Source of the DNA: Phallusia fumigata
Lineage: Eukaryota; Chordata; Ascidiacea; Phlebobranchia; Ascidiidae
DNA: 64,000 nucleotides
Direction: 5' to 3'
Assembly (NCBI GenBank): GCA_008931825.1
Contig: QXVZ01026562.1
Location: forward strand, 36,536-100,535
Shown here piece by piece: positions 42,201-54,693 of the stretch. Position 1 is the stretch's first letter. The number at the start of each line of letters is the position of its first letter. Position numbers and translations under genes: made by a program. The notes beneath the pieces were generated by a model. That model did no database searches, was not told the DNA's origin, and saw only the letters and a list, made by a program, of their open reading frames with translations.

Positions 42201-43108
42201 GGTTCGTAAGAAAGGTAATTTGTCTAATAAACAAGTGAAGCGTGGACAATAATTAAATTATTTGTTCGAGCGAATAGGCAACTTAGAAGACTGAAACCGG
42301 TAGATATGTACGTGGAGGGGGTACTTGCTCCCCTACACATGTCTAAGACTTTGACAGATATCGTTCCTTTGCTCCGAATGCTAATGTGTTTAATGCTTAT
42401 GTAACGGAAGTGCCCATTTCTAATGGAGCAATTGAAACCGACAAGGTTTGTATGAGATATATCGTACGTAGACTACGCACGTTATGTGGATCGTGACTGG
42501 TTGGTGTGACAAGGAATGTGATTTTCGGTGGCTTGATGACATCCGCGAGGGGTATTGACATCATGAATGAAATACGCACGGTACTTTAATTACGCGCCAT
42601 TCATCATTAACGACTGCCGCCTAATTACCAAATTTTAGAGTTTTAAATTTCAAATTTCACGAAAAATCAAAAAGCTCATTAATAAGGTTCAGATTCTGTT
42701 CATGACACATGAGGATTCGGGTTTGACAAAAATATATCCAATGGTAAAACCGCTTCGAACCATTTTAGTTGTTTTGAACTCGTTCGGAGTCAATTCACAG
42801 TCAACTACGAAAGTAAGACCTAGTAGAATTAGCAAAAACATTTAAGTTTTATGAACGGAATTTTTTTGACTTTTCCTATTTTAATTGCGTTTGCGCTTTA
42901 AAATTACAAACTTAGTTTTTACACTGGCTCGCTGCGTTCAAAAGTTTGCCGATGCCTGCAGTAAAGGTTTAAAGTTCGGGGGCGATCATTGACAGAAAAA
43001 ATACTTGCAAATAGACGATCACGACGATGTCGGTTTTTGGGCATTGTTCAATAACATAAATTCTCTTTACCCATTATTTATAAATCTATCTTCTCAGATC
43101 TTGACCAC
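39226..43108. other. spacer between the two P450 genes
   Basis: About 3.9 kb between the 5' end of copy A and the stop of copy B. It should contain the copy A promoter and copy B 3'-UTR. No P450 pseudo-exon, other gene or recognisable transposon was seen. A small hairpin with G-rich and C-rich arms lies near 42313-42338. Confidence 0.55.
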
Positions 43109-46100
43109 TTACTGTAGCCCCTTGACCACAGTTTCCTTGTACTGTTTTCGTGATCTCTTTCGGTTGAATCTTTCCGTTACCCGCATGTTGAATTCGGGCG
43201 GGATCAAGAATTGTCCGGATCTGAACGAGCAAGAAATTATGCGTTATGTCACAACCAGGTACAATAGTGCTTCTTGTATCCTAAAGGGCACATTTGTGAC
43301 ATCTTGTGGAATGTAATCAGTCAAACTCTTAATTTAAGGTAAAATGGACAAACAATTAGCACCAATGTATATAAGGCATGGAGCAGATCACGTTGGATAA
43401 AACGTATTTGCATTGCAATAAAGGTGAACTACATGCACACCTATTACGTTTTTACCCGTAACAATTAAACGAGTTACCAGCGATGCAGGCCTAGGGTTTC
43501 CCCCTTTCGCGTCGAACCAAGTAGCTGCGGGGAATTAAAAATAATTGCTGTCGAAGCTGACTATTAATCGTGCCAACGTAATTGCACTTATTTGCAACAA
43601 TCAAACTGAAAGTGTGCGCTGTAACGATGGATGACAGCATTGCCAGGGCCGGTTCCTTGGGGGAGGTTTCGATGTGGGCTTTAAGGTTTCGGAGTGGGGG
43701 AAAAAGATAAAAAGGCAACTTGGAATTTAACAAATTTGACAAACCTTGATGGTAATTTTTTTAGAATAATATTTGTTTCAATTACTTTCACATTTATGCA
43801 TCAATAGGAGACAAAAGACGATAAAACTGTCGCAAATCTTCTTTTCGTTGAGTTTTTGTCTTACCCATTCTCTATCAGAGTAACCTATCAAACAGCCAAA
43901 CGCCACACTTATCCCCTTTAGTAGCCAGCTCCTGGGCGCAAGAAGTAAAATGCTTTGTCATGTCGCACTTTATGAGATTTAATTATCACCAATCACGCTA
44001 TGTTTATATTTAGCTGCCGGGGAATTAATTACGAACCGTATTACGTTAAACCGCAGGTTTTTAAATGTTTTTAAAATGCACAAAGGTTTTTAAAGTAATT
44101 TAACAAAGGAGGTCGTATTAAATAGGTCACTTCTTTGTTTTTTTATTAGATTTGATAATGCCACTGAACAGTTTAAAAACTTTAAATGACAAACTAATTA
44201 ACGTGGGGTTAAACGGTAAAGGGCAACCTGGCTATATTTGTTGGTTTGTTTGTTTTATTTCTTTATCCGTTTTGGCCGAAATATCACCTAACCGGGTTAA
44301 ACGTATAATGAGGTCGCCATTTGTTTAATGGTATTTCCAAAAAAATTGATGTTTCAATGTTGGTAATTTTGCTTGTCCATCGGCTCCTTTATCAAATTGC
44401 TGATCATTTAAGTCTCGCAGAGAAACACAAGCGATCGAGACGGGTTTAAAACTCGCAAATTTTGCTAGCATTGCAACTCGCATATTTCAAAACGTATTAC
44501 ATGCGACTGAGTTAAGTAAAATAATGGTCGTTTTTTTTTCGATTTGCAAACATCTCGAACCTGTGACAGACTTCTGTGATCGGCGGTGCGCCCGCAAACT
44601 CCAGGTTAAGATGGAAACGCTGAAGCAGAACCACTATGAAGAAGAAATATTCCATCTTTGCAATGGATTCCCCCATGCAGTGTCTTGCACCTGTTGGTTG
44701 ATGGGGGTCTCAGTTATTTTCGAATGATTTTGGGTAGGAACGTTGCGTTGGAATATGTATTCAAAGGAATGTCAGAAACAGAAGGTTTTTTATAGACGTT
44801 GTATGGTAACTATATGTTTTAGATCTAATCACTTGCCCTTTAAGTATCTTTTTCTCAAAAAAAAGTTTCAACAAATAAAAGAATTTACCCTTTATCTGTA
44901 AGTGATATCTATTTTGTGTTGTTTTGGCCTTTAAACTGTTTGAGTGGAACTGAAACTCGAACTGGAACTGGAACCGGAGCACACGAAGATGTAACAAAGT
45001 GTTAACTTACCAACTGAGAATGGCATAAGATTCGGTGAAGGTTTGAATTCGCCATCGTTGTCCAAGAATCGCTCAGGGTCAAATTTTTCTGGGTCGTCCC
45101 AAAGTTTCGGGTCGTGATGAATTGCCCACAAGTTGGTGATCACCTGTGTGTCCTTAACCGGTACACAACAGGTTGAATTGTTGGGCGAAAGCATTCGTTT
45201 GTACAAAAGATTAATATTAAATCATCTGATCAGCTCTCATATACCAGGGTTCGCCAACCTTCACCATTAAAATAGCCATTAAACAAACTAGAGCCAAAAC
45301 CCTCGATTTTTAAACTGAACTAATATAAACTATTTAACGGTTACGTAACTTTACATGGTCGATTGCTATAATGCTCTACTTTTAATTAATAAATATTATG
45401 GTAAGTCGATCGCCACTGTAATAATTGCAACGCATATAATGTGTCAATGACATTGTTGTTTCTGTGGGTCATGGGAGTTAAGCAAACGGCTAGAGTCACA
45501 CAATAAATTATTTCTACGCAAAGTCCTGTCATGAGTCCCCATGCACAGGGTGTCGTAGACATTTTGCGACCGGCAAGTAACTGAATCAAGCTTGCAGCTT
45601 GCCTGGTAGATCAAAAAGCGAGGGAAGGCTCCTGTTGTGGGTTTGAACTAGGAATTGTAATTTGAGACGCTTTTTCTAATCGAAAATATTTGTTGAAAGC
45701 TATACCTTTGGTACGTTGAATCCCATCAGCTTTGTGTCCTGCATGACTCGATGTGGGACACCTAGTGGTCCCGGGGTTCGAACTCTCAGCATTTCGCTCA
45801 TAACAGCCTGCAAACGAAAACGAGTATTATAAGCAAGAAGGGAACGTGTTTTTTATGTAGACTTTATTTGATTAACAAAATTATAATATTTTTGCGTACA
45901 ACCAAATTTTTGTGGAGTTTAATGAAGAATAATGAGAACACTTCTAAGCAGAATTATGTTGGTTGCTAGCGAACTTCGTTAAGTCAGGTGTGAAAGAATT
46001 TTTTACATGATTGAAAATGGTATAATACCTGGTCTCTTGTTAAAAATAAAATGTGCATCTTTTTATAAACTGTCTTAGCCTGACCTTGGTGTAATGCATG

Positions 46101-49100
46101 TCATCAAGATGAGACATTTTCGGGTGTCCGTCCGGTCCAATCACCACGTCAATCTCTTTCTGAATCTAAACATATTTTTTGTCAAAGTTTAGCTATAATT
46201 TGATTTGTCTTAAGTAGCTACGTTGTACATGGTTGGGATATGTTGTCTCTTACTCTTTTCTGTACTTTTGGTCGGTTGGTGAGATAAACAAAGGTCCAGC
46301 GGAGCGCAGCTACGGTGGTGTCAGTTCCAGCCAGGAAGAGATCACGAACGTAACCAAGTAGATCTTCATCTAAAAGAACAACGACCGAATATAGTTTTCG
46401 TATTATTTTCCAAGCACTTGGCGTCTGTGAGCTGCAGATAGTGCACAGTGTTTTGACTTGTAAGGTCTCATCAGTGCAGCTGGTGACAGAACATTGGCTG
46501 TTGAGGCTAGTGTAGCCAGATTACGGCACTCCAGTTTGTTGAGAGTAACAGGCTGAAAACCCATACCTCACGTCATCTGTTGCCACAACTGGGCATAAAC
46601 TAAAGATAACTTAAATCCACAATAGTCATGCAACTGCTTGGAACCAAAGGGGTGTCGGCTCGGCATTTGCTGTGGAATATTGCAGTTGTTTGTATAAATG
46701 TGAAAAAAATCTTTTGGTGGAGGCTAAGAGTGACAACAAAAACACTCGACTTGCTATCGGTCGCCAAGGTTCGGAGTAATTCACAGAGTAACTGACTTAA
46801 ATGTACTAGAGTGCAGACACGGCCCCGGATACGGAGAAAAAGTAACCCGAGTTAATCTTACACTGAAACACACTATGTGAGAATTTTTCGCAACTTCGTC
46901 ATCATGCAATCCATTAAACGCTTTAGAGCTGCGATATGTTTCAGATCGCATTTTAGCTCAATTCGCACAATTTTTTTCGCCAGACAGGAACCATATTTCG
47001 ACGTGAAAAAAACGTTCCGGTACCGTTGTAAAATGATTTCGGATCGTTCTTGGTTTTATTCATTTCTTGGAGATAAGCTTCAACAAAGTCACGATACTCG
47101 TCAGTATCTACTTGTTCCTTGTGTTTCTCGATAAGTGGCCTCAGCATGTCATTCAGCTGAAACCAAAAGAATGCCAATAAAACATAAAATATTTAGATTT
47201 TGTTCTTTTTTTCCTGTTTTGGGTTTGTGCTGTTGTCTAACAGGAGTATAAACGCATTTTAACATTTAGGTTATGCAGAATTTTCTGTAATTAAACGCTC
47301 GCTACAAGTACTGGTGCACAACCTCCGAATCTCCGAATCTCAAAAGTATTTGAAGCTAAAACTACTTTTCTTTGGGTATTATTAGGTTCTAAATTAAACC
47401 TTTTTGTACTCTTTTAGCATTTTGTTAGCAGTGGGATATCAAATTTTTATTTGTTTGTTAGACCTTGGTTCAATAGTTGTAAAGCGGAAACCAAATGACA
47501 GAAACGCGTATGAAGGGAGGAAAACAAGGCTCCTGTAACAAACAGAACCCCCAACACAGTGGTGCTTGAATATTTTTGATCCACGGTCCATTAGTTAACT
47601 CAAAACGCTGTGTGACACACCACGATCTAAGTTTAGTCACAATTCCGTAAGACTTTGATGTTGGTAAAACTATAATTTATAATGACAATCATCGGGAATG
47701 GACGAGAAAATTATGACATTATTATCGCTGTATGGAGCTATTTCTGAATTTTTGTCATTGATCTGAAAACATATAAGCATTGTGGTTTACAGTATATGAA
47801 TAGTTGTGTTACGCCCATCACTTAACATCTGGAACTGAATGGTATTATTAAAAATAGGAAAAAGTTTTCAAACACATGTAATCTCTCGAAAACGCCCTGT
47901 GGTCCACTGTAAATGGCTTCGTGACCACTAGCGCACCATGACCCATAGTTACACTCACTGGCCTACAATAGTTCAATCTCAAGAATTTTAAACGCTAGTT
48001 TACCGTTTCTCTGGCCTCTTCAAGGGATGCCAACGCATCTTTAAAAGGCGACACGTGTCTCAGGAACGGAACCAACACCAAAACCTTAAAAAAAAAAATC
48101 TTTGTTAACATTTTAGTGCATTAAGACATAAAAATATAAAACTAAGGGTTGTAGTTTGTAAAACAAGATGTCGGGCAGTAAAGCGAAGAGCAAACAACCA
48201 TGCGCCCCAAATTTTGAAGTAAAACAATATCAGAATTGTATATGTTGTTCCTGCGCCACTTTGCTTTACTAAACGCTATTTTATTAAACGTCGTTTCTTA
48301 GGTCAAACATTAAGTTTTAACAACAAAATAGTTGCTGGGATTTCGACCTCTCAAATTAACGTGCGGTAATATTTATTGTATACAGGCGCTAGTACCAATA
48401 CGAAGAATAGGACCATCTTTGCATTACATGACTTCAAAACAACAATTTGCTGAAACCGAAAGGCTGAAACCCATTGACAAACCTAACAAACCCTAATTGA
48501 ACCGTATGAAGGTTTCAGCTCTTTCACCATTTTCATTGCCCAACATGACCTAACGTGGAACCCGAGTGTTATGCAAACAGAGGTAGTAGCTGTTGTGACA
48601 ACACCAACATACCATGAATGTGTTGGAATTTTCCTGGAACCAGTCGCCCAGAGCACGTGAAGCTTTGACAAATTTTTCATCATCGTACGGGAAGCGATCT
48701 CCCACCACCAGACGACAGACGACGTTTGCTACAGCGTGCATGATTGGCTTCTGCGAAAAAAAGGGTGTGTTATCTCTTGTACGAGCAAATATTTTTCTAA
48801 AGCAATACAAAAGTGTTCCAAAGGCCATCCCAGTTACAATGTAACTATGAGAAATTGTTTAGTTTCTGGCTGTTACCGGTTGATATCTTAGTTTGTCTGG
48901 GTTTGGGTTTTAACGAGGATGACAACGGTGCTCTTGCCCTGTTGTTTAGCTTCCACCGTGGTAAATCGTCGCTTGTCTGTCTTGATAAAGTAATCTCTCA
49001 GAAATGTATTTTTTGTGATAAGATATGTCTGATTTCTTTCAGTATGTCCAGGTATTGTATGACCTACTTTTTTGGTAGCAGACTTTATCTAATCAACGCA

Positions 49101-51634
49101 AGCTTTTTTACAGTTTTGAACTTTTCACAATAATTTTGATGTTTGGAAAAAACTCTGGGCTCAATTAAAATTTCAAAAAATAAATGTGCCTGATGAAACA
49201 TCTCAACCAGGAATGTTTTCGTAAACGTGGACCCCGACCAATGGAAAAAACCTCGCTTAAAAGACCACGTTAATAAAACCGGTTGTCCATGATGTAAACA
49301 GGTAATAACTTATAGTTCTGGATAATGAAATCAATAAATATCGTATGTACACTTACGTTGATGCTAAAGGAATGGTGGTCGTGCTTTCGCAATTCTTGAC
49401 AGAGGTAGTTAGCTTCTTCCTATAAAAACAAACTCTCCGCTATAGAGGAGTGTGATACAGACAGAAGAGCACGTGGTATAACCACCACAGCAATATAACT
49501 GCCACTTATGTAACCATGTCCCAGGTATACAAAAAAAACTTACTACAGCCTTTTCTAACTATAAACAAAGCGTTGACGTTTTGTTGGGATTATTGCGAAC
49601 AACTTTGACTCTTGTAAATTTAACATTGCACAAAGGGGCATCTGGAAAGGAAAACCATAGCGGGTATTTAATGCCTCCTTGCCACACAGTAATCTAAACT
49701 TATTCCTATTAATTGTTTTGTTAAGCTGGCGCAAATAAACCATTGATGGATTGATTGACAATAATGTGTAATTCCACTTAAAAATGTTGTTTTTACATGT
49801 ACATATTAACAGCATTGATTTAAACTTCCACTGAGCCCACAATGTGCAACTAGGTTCATCTCGTGGAGACGCAGACCATTGTTGCCATACAAATTGTTAA
49901 CCCAGCAGCCAGAAATCTACACAACTTGCAACCAGGGTCCCCCCAAAAAAGTTAACTCACAAACCTCAATCCAATCCTCCATAACCGCCCTTCCGGCTCC
50001 CAGCTTCCTCATCACAATATTTCCGAACTTCCTATTTTCCTTCCATTTCGGGCCATCAATACCAGCGATACCTGTTGCAATGAAAAACCCAATTGGAAAG
50101 GAAGTCAGCGTTTCCAATCGCTCGGCGGTCTGGACTTTTTTGGCGCAATTGTGTTTGAATATTAGGTACAAATATTGAAAAGGTTGTGGTCACTGCTTCT
50201 GTTGGAATGTTACGAATTTGTAGCAATTAAATTTTAAACTTGGCCAATCGCCTAGAAGCTTTTCACGATAATTAAAATCTAAAACAGCAATTTACAACAA
50301 GCTCGTTTTTATCCTGCATTGGCCCGACGGGTCGACACAGCAAGACGTTTTGCCATGAAAACTTTAGACAGATGCACGGTTTTGTGGCTAAGTAAAAACT
50401 ACATGAAATATTTCTTTGAACTACATACTTTCTGATACTAAACACATACATGTTCCTACCCCATAGAATGATTATACTTTTAACCACCGTAAATCACACA
50501 TAATTTACATCTTAAACTCTTGACGGGTTTCTCCGCACTAAAACGCAGAGAGGAAAATATTTAGAATACCTCTCCGTTTAGTAAGAGTATCGAGAATCAC
50601 ACTCTCCGGGCGGCCAGAGAATTCCACTCCGAGCTTCGCAAGAGCCTGAGTCGTTGCCTCAGGGCTGCTGAGCACGACCGTGAAAGTCCGCAGCATCTTG
50701 ACTCCCATCACAGGACCATATTTGTGGCTCATCTCCTGAAAAATACAAAACCGCTAGGTGGCGCTGGGTGCGGGCATTTGAATGCTTAGTTGCCAGGACC
50801 GTGTGTCAAGAAATTTGTTTACCTTTTTCAAGTCTGTATCAATGTTTCGTGTTCGTGAACGTAGAATTTACAAAAAGAACTAGACCAACCTGTAGTTTTT
50901 TGCCATACATGCCACAAAAAGGCAGATTAAACACATTATAAGGGGCGGATGCGTAAAGAGACAATTGAAAACTTTAGCAGTGCGTTAATAGGTTTCCAAT
51001 GGTGATTTTTGCAAAACCTTGCCGGTACCAACTACCAAGACTGTTTTCAATTTGTTCAATGACCAGACTTAACAAACGCAACAGAAGAAAGTTGATTGTG
51101 GAGTTGAACCATAAAACAGCGTACCCAACCGAATGAAGTATGGTAAAGGTGCACACACAGTAAGCGAACTACAAAATATATATGTAGAGGAGTCGGCAGA
51201 CGCCGTTTAAACCGGGTTGCAGAAAAGCTTAAAGTGATTTGATATATGTGCGAACGTACAAGTGACTTAATGTCAAAAAGTTGATCACCCATCGATGACC
51301 TGCGGCGCGTTATTCCATGACCCACCAGGTATATGCCATACGCTATCACAACGTCACAACGTCCTAACCTTGCGCAACTATCTCCGGCGTGAGGATGGTT
51401 TAGTGCTGTTGTGTCGCTATGACTTCTTTTACCAAGCGAAATAAACGCAACTCAACTAAGTCAACTTACCTGGAATGCGATTTCCGCTCTTTTCTTGAGC
51501 TGAAAAGCTGAACCCACTACGGGCCAACCAACGGGGCCTGGAGGGAAGTTCTTCGGGCGCTTTCGCCATTGCTTGATCGACAAAATTACCAACAGAATCA
51601 CCACGGCCAAACACCAACAGAAGAGGTGGAACAT
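43109..51634 (-). CDS. CYP2-clan cytochrome P450, copy B
   Basis: Second microsomal P450 of the tandem pair. Thirteen exons, coding order: 51634-51470, 50735-50570, 50071-49965, 49419-49357, 48750-48613, 48084-48004, 47156-47024, 46369-46254, 46165-46085, 45807-45706, 45152-45011, 44690-44561, 43220-43109; 511 aa. N-terminal anchor MFHLFCWCLAVVILLVILSI, hinge NFPPGPVGWPVVGSAF, C-helix WKENRKFG, I-helix AGTDTT, K-helix EMLRVRTPGP, DPERFL, heme loop FSVGARHCMGE with the thiolate Cys. Seven of thirteen exons have exactly the same length as in copy A and the rest differ by whole codons, so the pair arose by tandem duplication. The equivalent of copy A's GC-donor intron here has an ordinary GT donor. 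All core motifs are intact; substrate unknown. Confidence 0.95.
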
Positions 51635-51647
51635 TGCGAATCCCTAA

Positions 51648-51649
51648 CT
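51648..51649 (-). promoter_or_regulatory. candidate trans-splice or 5'-UTR acceptor, P450 copy B
   Basis: Minus-strand TTGTGCAG ends here, 13 nt before the ATG at 51634. The pyrimidine tract is moderate. Confidence 0.3.
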
Positions 51650-54600
51650 GCACAATTTCTATCGAGATGCAACTGATCTATAGGACACCAATTTTTCAGT
51701 ATGCAGAGTGGTGCTATTACCCAACCGATCCAACCTATGACAATCGGTTGTGTTGTGTGAATCGTCCTGGCCACACTGGCAGAAATGCGGTAGTGATAAG
51801 AATAAAGACGTTTTCTGCGTAAGGAAACCTACGTAGCGGTTTAAACCGCTGGAGCCTCCCAGGTCAGTGCCATTTTTCACCGAAATTTTTCTCCACTTGT
51901 TCAGTACACAGCCGCCGCGCCTATGTGTTTATCGTTAAGACACAAATAACCTTTTCGTCCAATCAGTGTTACCTGTTTTTGAGTTCATTAGAGAGAAATC
52001 ATTCAAAGGATCCTTCAGCGCGCGTTTCGGATTAGAAAACACGGGATTGTAATTGTTTGGGCTTGGTGTGTATTACAAAACCACAGCCGACAAGAACAGT
52101 CAAAATGTTTGTATTGAAGATGACTGATGAGGTTGAAAATATCTAAGGCGGGACGCAACCGCCATCAGGTGCCATTTCAATACTAAAGCAATTTGGAATT
52201 TATGTCAGTAAGCACATCTGTCTTATCTCCATACATGCTTTCCCCTAACTAACGTGTTTTACTACTTCAATACCTTTATAAACGATTTAATGAATTTTAC
52301 ATTTTTTTATCAAAAGGGTGGAGCTGAGGAGAAAACTGAATGCAATGGTAAGGCGGCGCACAAAAGACGACTAGTTTAAAATAGGCACTTGTACACTCGT
52401 GCATGTACGTTCCTACACCTCTCAGATAAGATAACATCAGTTCGGTAATGAGGTACAAGTTGTTGTTTAAAAAGATTTAGCTTGAGTAAAGTCAAGTCCA
52501 ACAAAAATTTCACTTGAACCGAGACGCACAAAGGTGAACTTCGTCGTGCAAGTGGCAGTTTTTGAACAACTGATCCTGGAGAAATCGACATATTTTGGTT
52601 TTCGCACAACACACATCAATTAACTGCTACAGGCTAGTTTGAAAATAACTAAGAATTGTCGGATACCTATTTAAATTTAATCTTGATTTTAGTCCTGTTG
52701 ATTGGAGTCACCAGCTGGCACAAAACTCGGAATTGAGTCTCGCTTGGAAAATGCCTCGACTCGTGTCTCGGATATAAAGACAAGTTTTTTAACATTGGAT
52801 AACACAAACAAAGCAAGAGGTTTAAACCTGTAAGAGCCGAAAGAATGTCTGGAATGTATTTTGCCTTTTCGCCAGTATATTTAACATGACAGGATTTTAT
52901 TAGGCTTCCTCTTAGTCGTCAAATCAGAACATAAAAACAAGAATAGAAGCATCGCTCAATCCTGATAAGTAGTTCGGCGAATGTGTTTCATTCAACTAGA
53001 ATTAAAATTGAAGAAGTGCAACAAAGCGATTCGATAAGTCAATTAGACTCTGCACACAACAAAAAGATAACAAATACTCAAAGCGCATCATAAGTTAATC
53101 TCTACGGTCGAAAATGCAAACCCCGAAAGCTACTTACAATTTGCATCTGTACAACGACAAAATTAGGAATCTGATGTTTCAATGATAAATAATATTTCGT
53201 CAAGTACGGGGTTTGTAGTGCGAACACACAACATGGCAATGGCGCAAAAGCGAATTGTTTTTCCTAATTTGAGGGAACAGTGTTTTGATGGAGGTCTTCA
53301 CTTAAATGTTCTGCTAACACGTGAGGCATATGCTTACAGGATAGACCGGATTAAGTTTGGAAACATAACTGAATGTAATTTTGGCGGAAAGTGCAGATTT
53401 TATTTTTTCGCTGCGTTTCAAAAACTGGTTTGTAAAAAGTAGAAAATGTTACTGTTCTAACTTTACGCTTAGGTTTGGAAACTGATTTAAATGCTGTAAA
53501 ATGTAACGTCGTACTGCAGATCACACACACAAAAAACAATTAAATAAAAGCGTAGATCTGTGACAGTTTTAAATCAAACAAAATGCGGAAAGAAATTTCC
53601 ATATAGGTCAAAAATACCCCCGAATTCCAGAAAATTTCAGTTTTGTTTACCACAAGATAACATGAAAAACACGTAAAAAATTTCTTGGGAAGATAGCTAC
53701 TTTCGATTCAGCGCAAATAGCAAATTTCCCCTCCTCTCCGCACGCAACCAAACAAGTACAGAACATGTGGGTAGAAAAATCCAGGAAGTCAGAATAATTT
53801 AGTTACAACGGTTGCCAGAGGCACAGCACACATTGATAAAAGGCACTGCTGTCGTGTATACGGTAAAAGTGAAACGAATCTCCATCCGATCATTAGCAAG
53901 AGGAATGGTAGTAAGACGTATCGCGGCTGCTCAGGTGGCAAAAATATGATTTCCGGTGTCGTGTAGTGACATATGTTGTTTATTTACCATCAAAGAATAA
54001 AACATGGCCGGAATGCCGAAAACGGAATTAACTTTTGCGACAGCTTTGAGATCCAAGTAACAGAGGGCGGTTAATTTTGATGCAACATGATGTTTTAACG
54101 TATTTTTGAGCAGTGCCAACTCCAAGTTGCACAGCAGGCACAAGTATCGTTACCTATTCAAGTGCAATGGAAACATGATAAAAATTGTAATAAACTTGTT
54201 TGTCATGCCGATTTCGGCTGTTTTAAATTCGGCTCTGTCGATCATGAACGAAAAACGAAGATTTTCATCAATTTATAACTGTGCCAACCAAAATCCAATG
54301 GTCAGAACTTGTTTAGGAGAATACCAAAGATTCGGAAACAATGACATATTAATGATACAGTGATGGTAAGATATGAATGCCCACGGAGTTCGGAACATGT
54401 TTTTTCACAGTATTTGATATGAAGAAGTCCCGAACTACGCATGTGTTGTCAATTTTAATGTCACGATGAAGTACTAAACACAATAACCTTAATGCGAGTT
54501 GAATTCGGCTGGAAGTGGGCTGTTACCCTTAAAACTGTATTTGATGCAGATGAAACATATCATTTTGTCAAATGCCCTATATTTTAGACCTCCCAAACCC

Positions 54601-54693
54601 TCTTAACACTCCGTTCCTGCGGTCCATTTCTTGTACACCGCCTCCCTGTAGGGTTTTCCAAGTGACACCAGTTTATCATTGTTTTCCATTAGT
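51650..54693. other. intergenic region, P450 copy B to the K2P gene
   Basis: About 3 kb holding the copy B promoter and the K2P 3'-UTR. I see no supported exon, RNA gene or transposon here. Confidence 0.5.

Noticed and set aside
42311-42340. Short hairpin with GGGG and CCCC arms
   Set aside because: Too short, with no conserved core, loop or nearby gene to suggest a function; likely chance.
46440-46560. Sequence vaguely like the hairpin core (CTGGTGACAG...GGCTGTTGAGG)
   Set aside because: The stem and both core strands are not preserved, so it cannot be called a copy of the repeat family.
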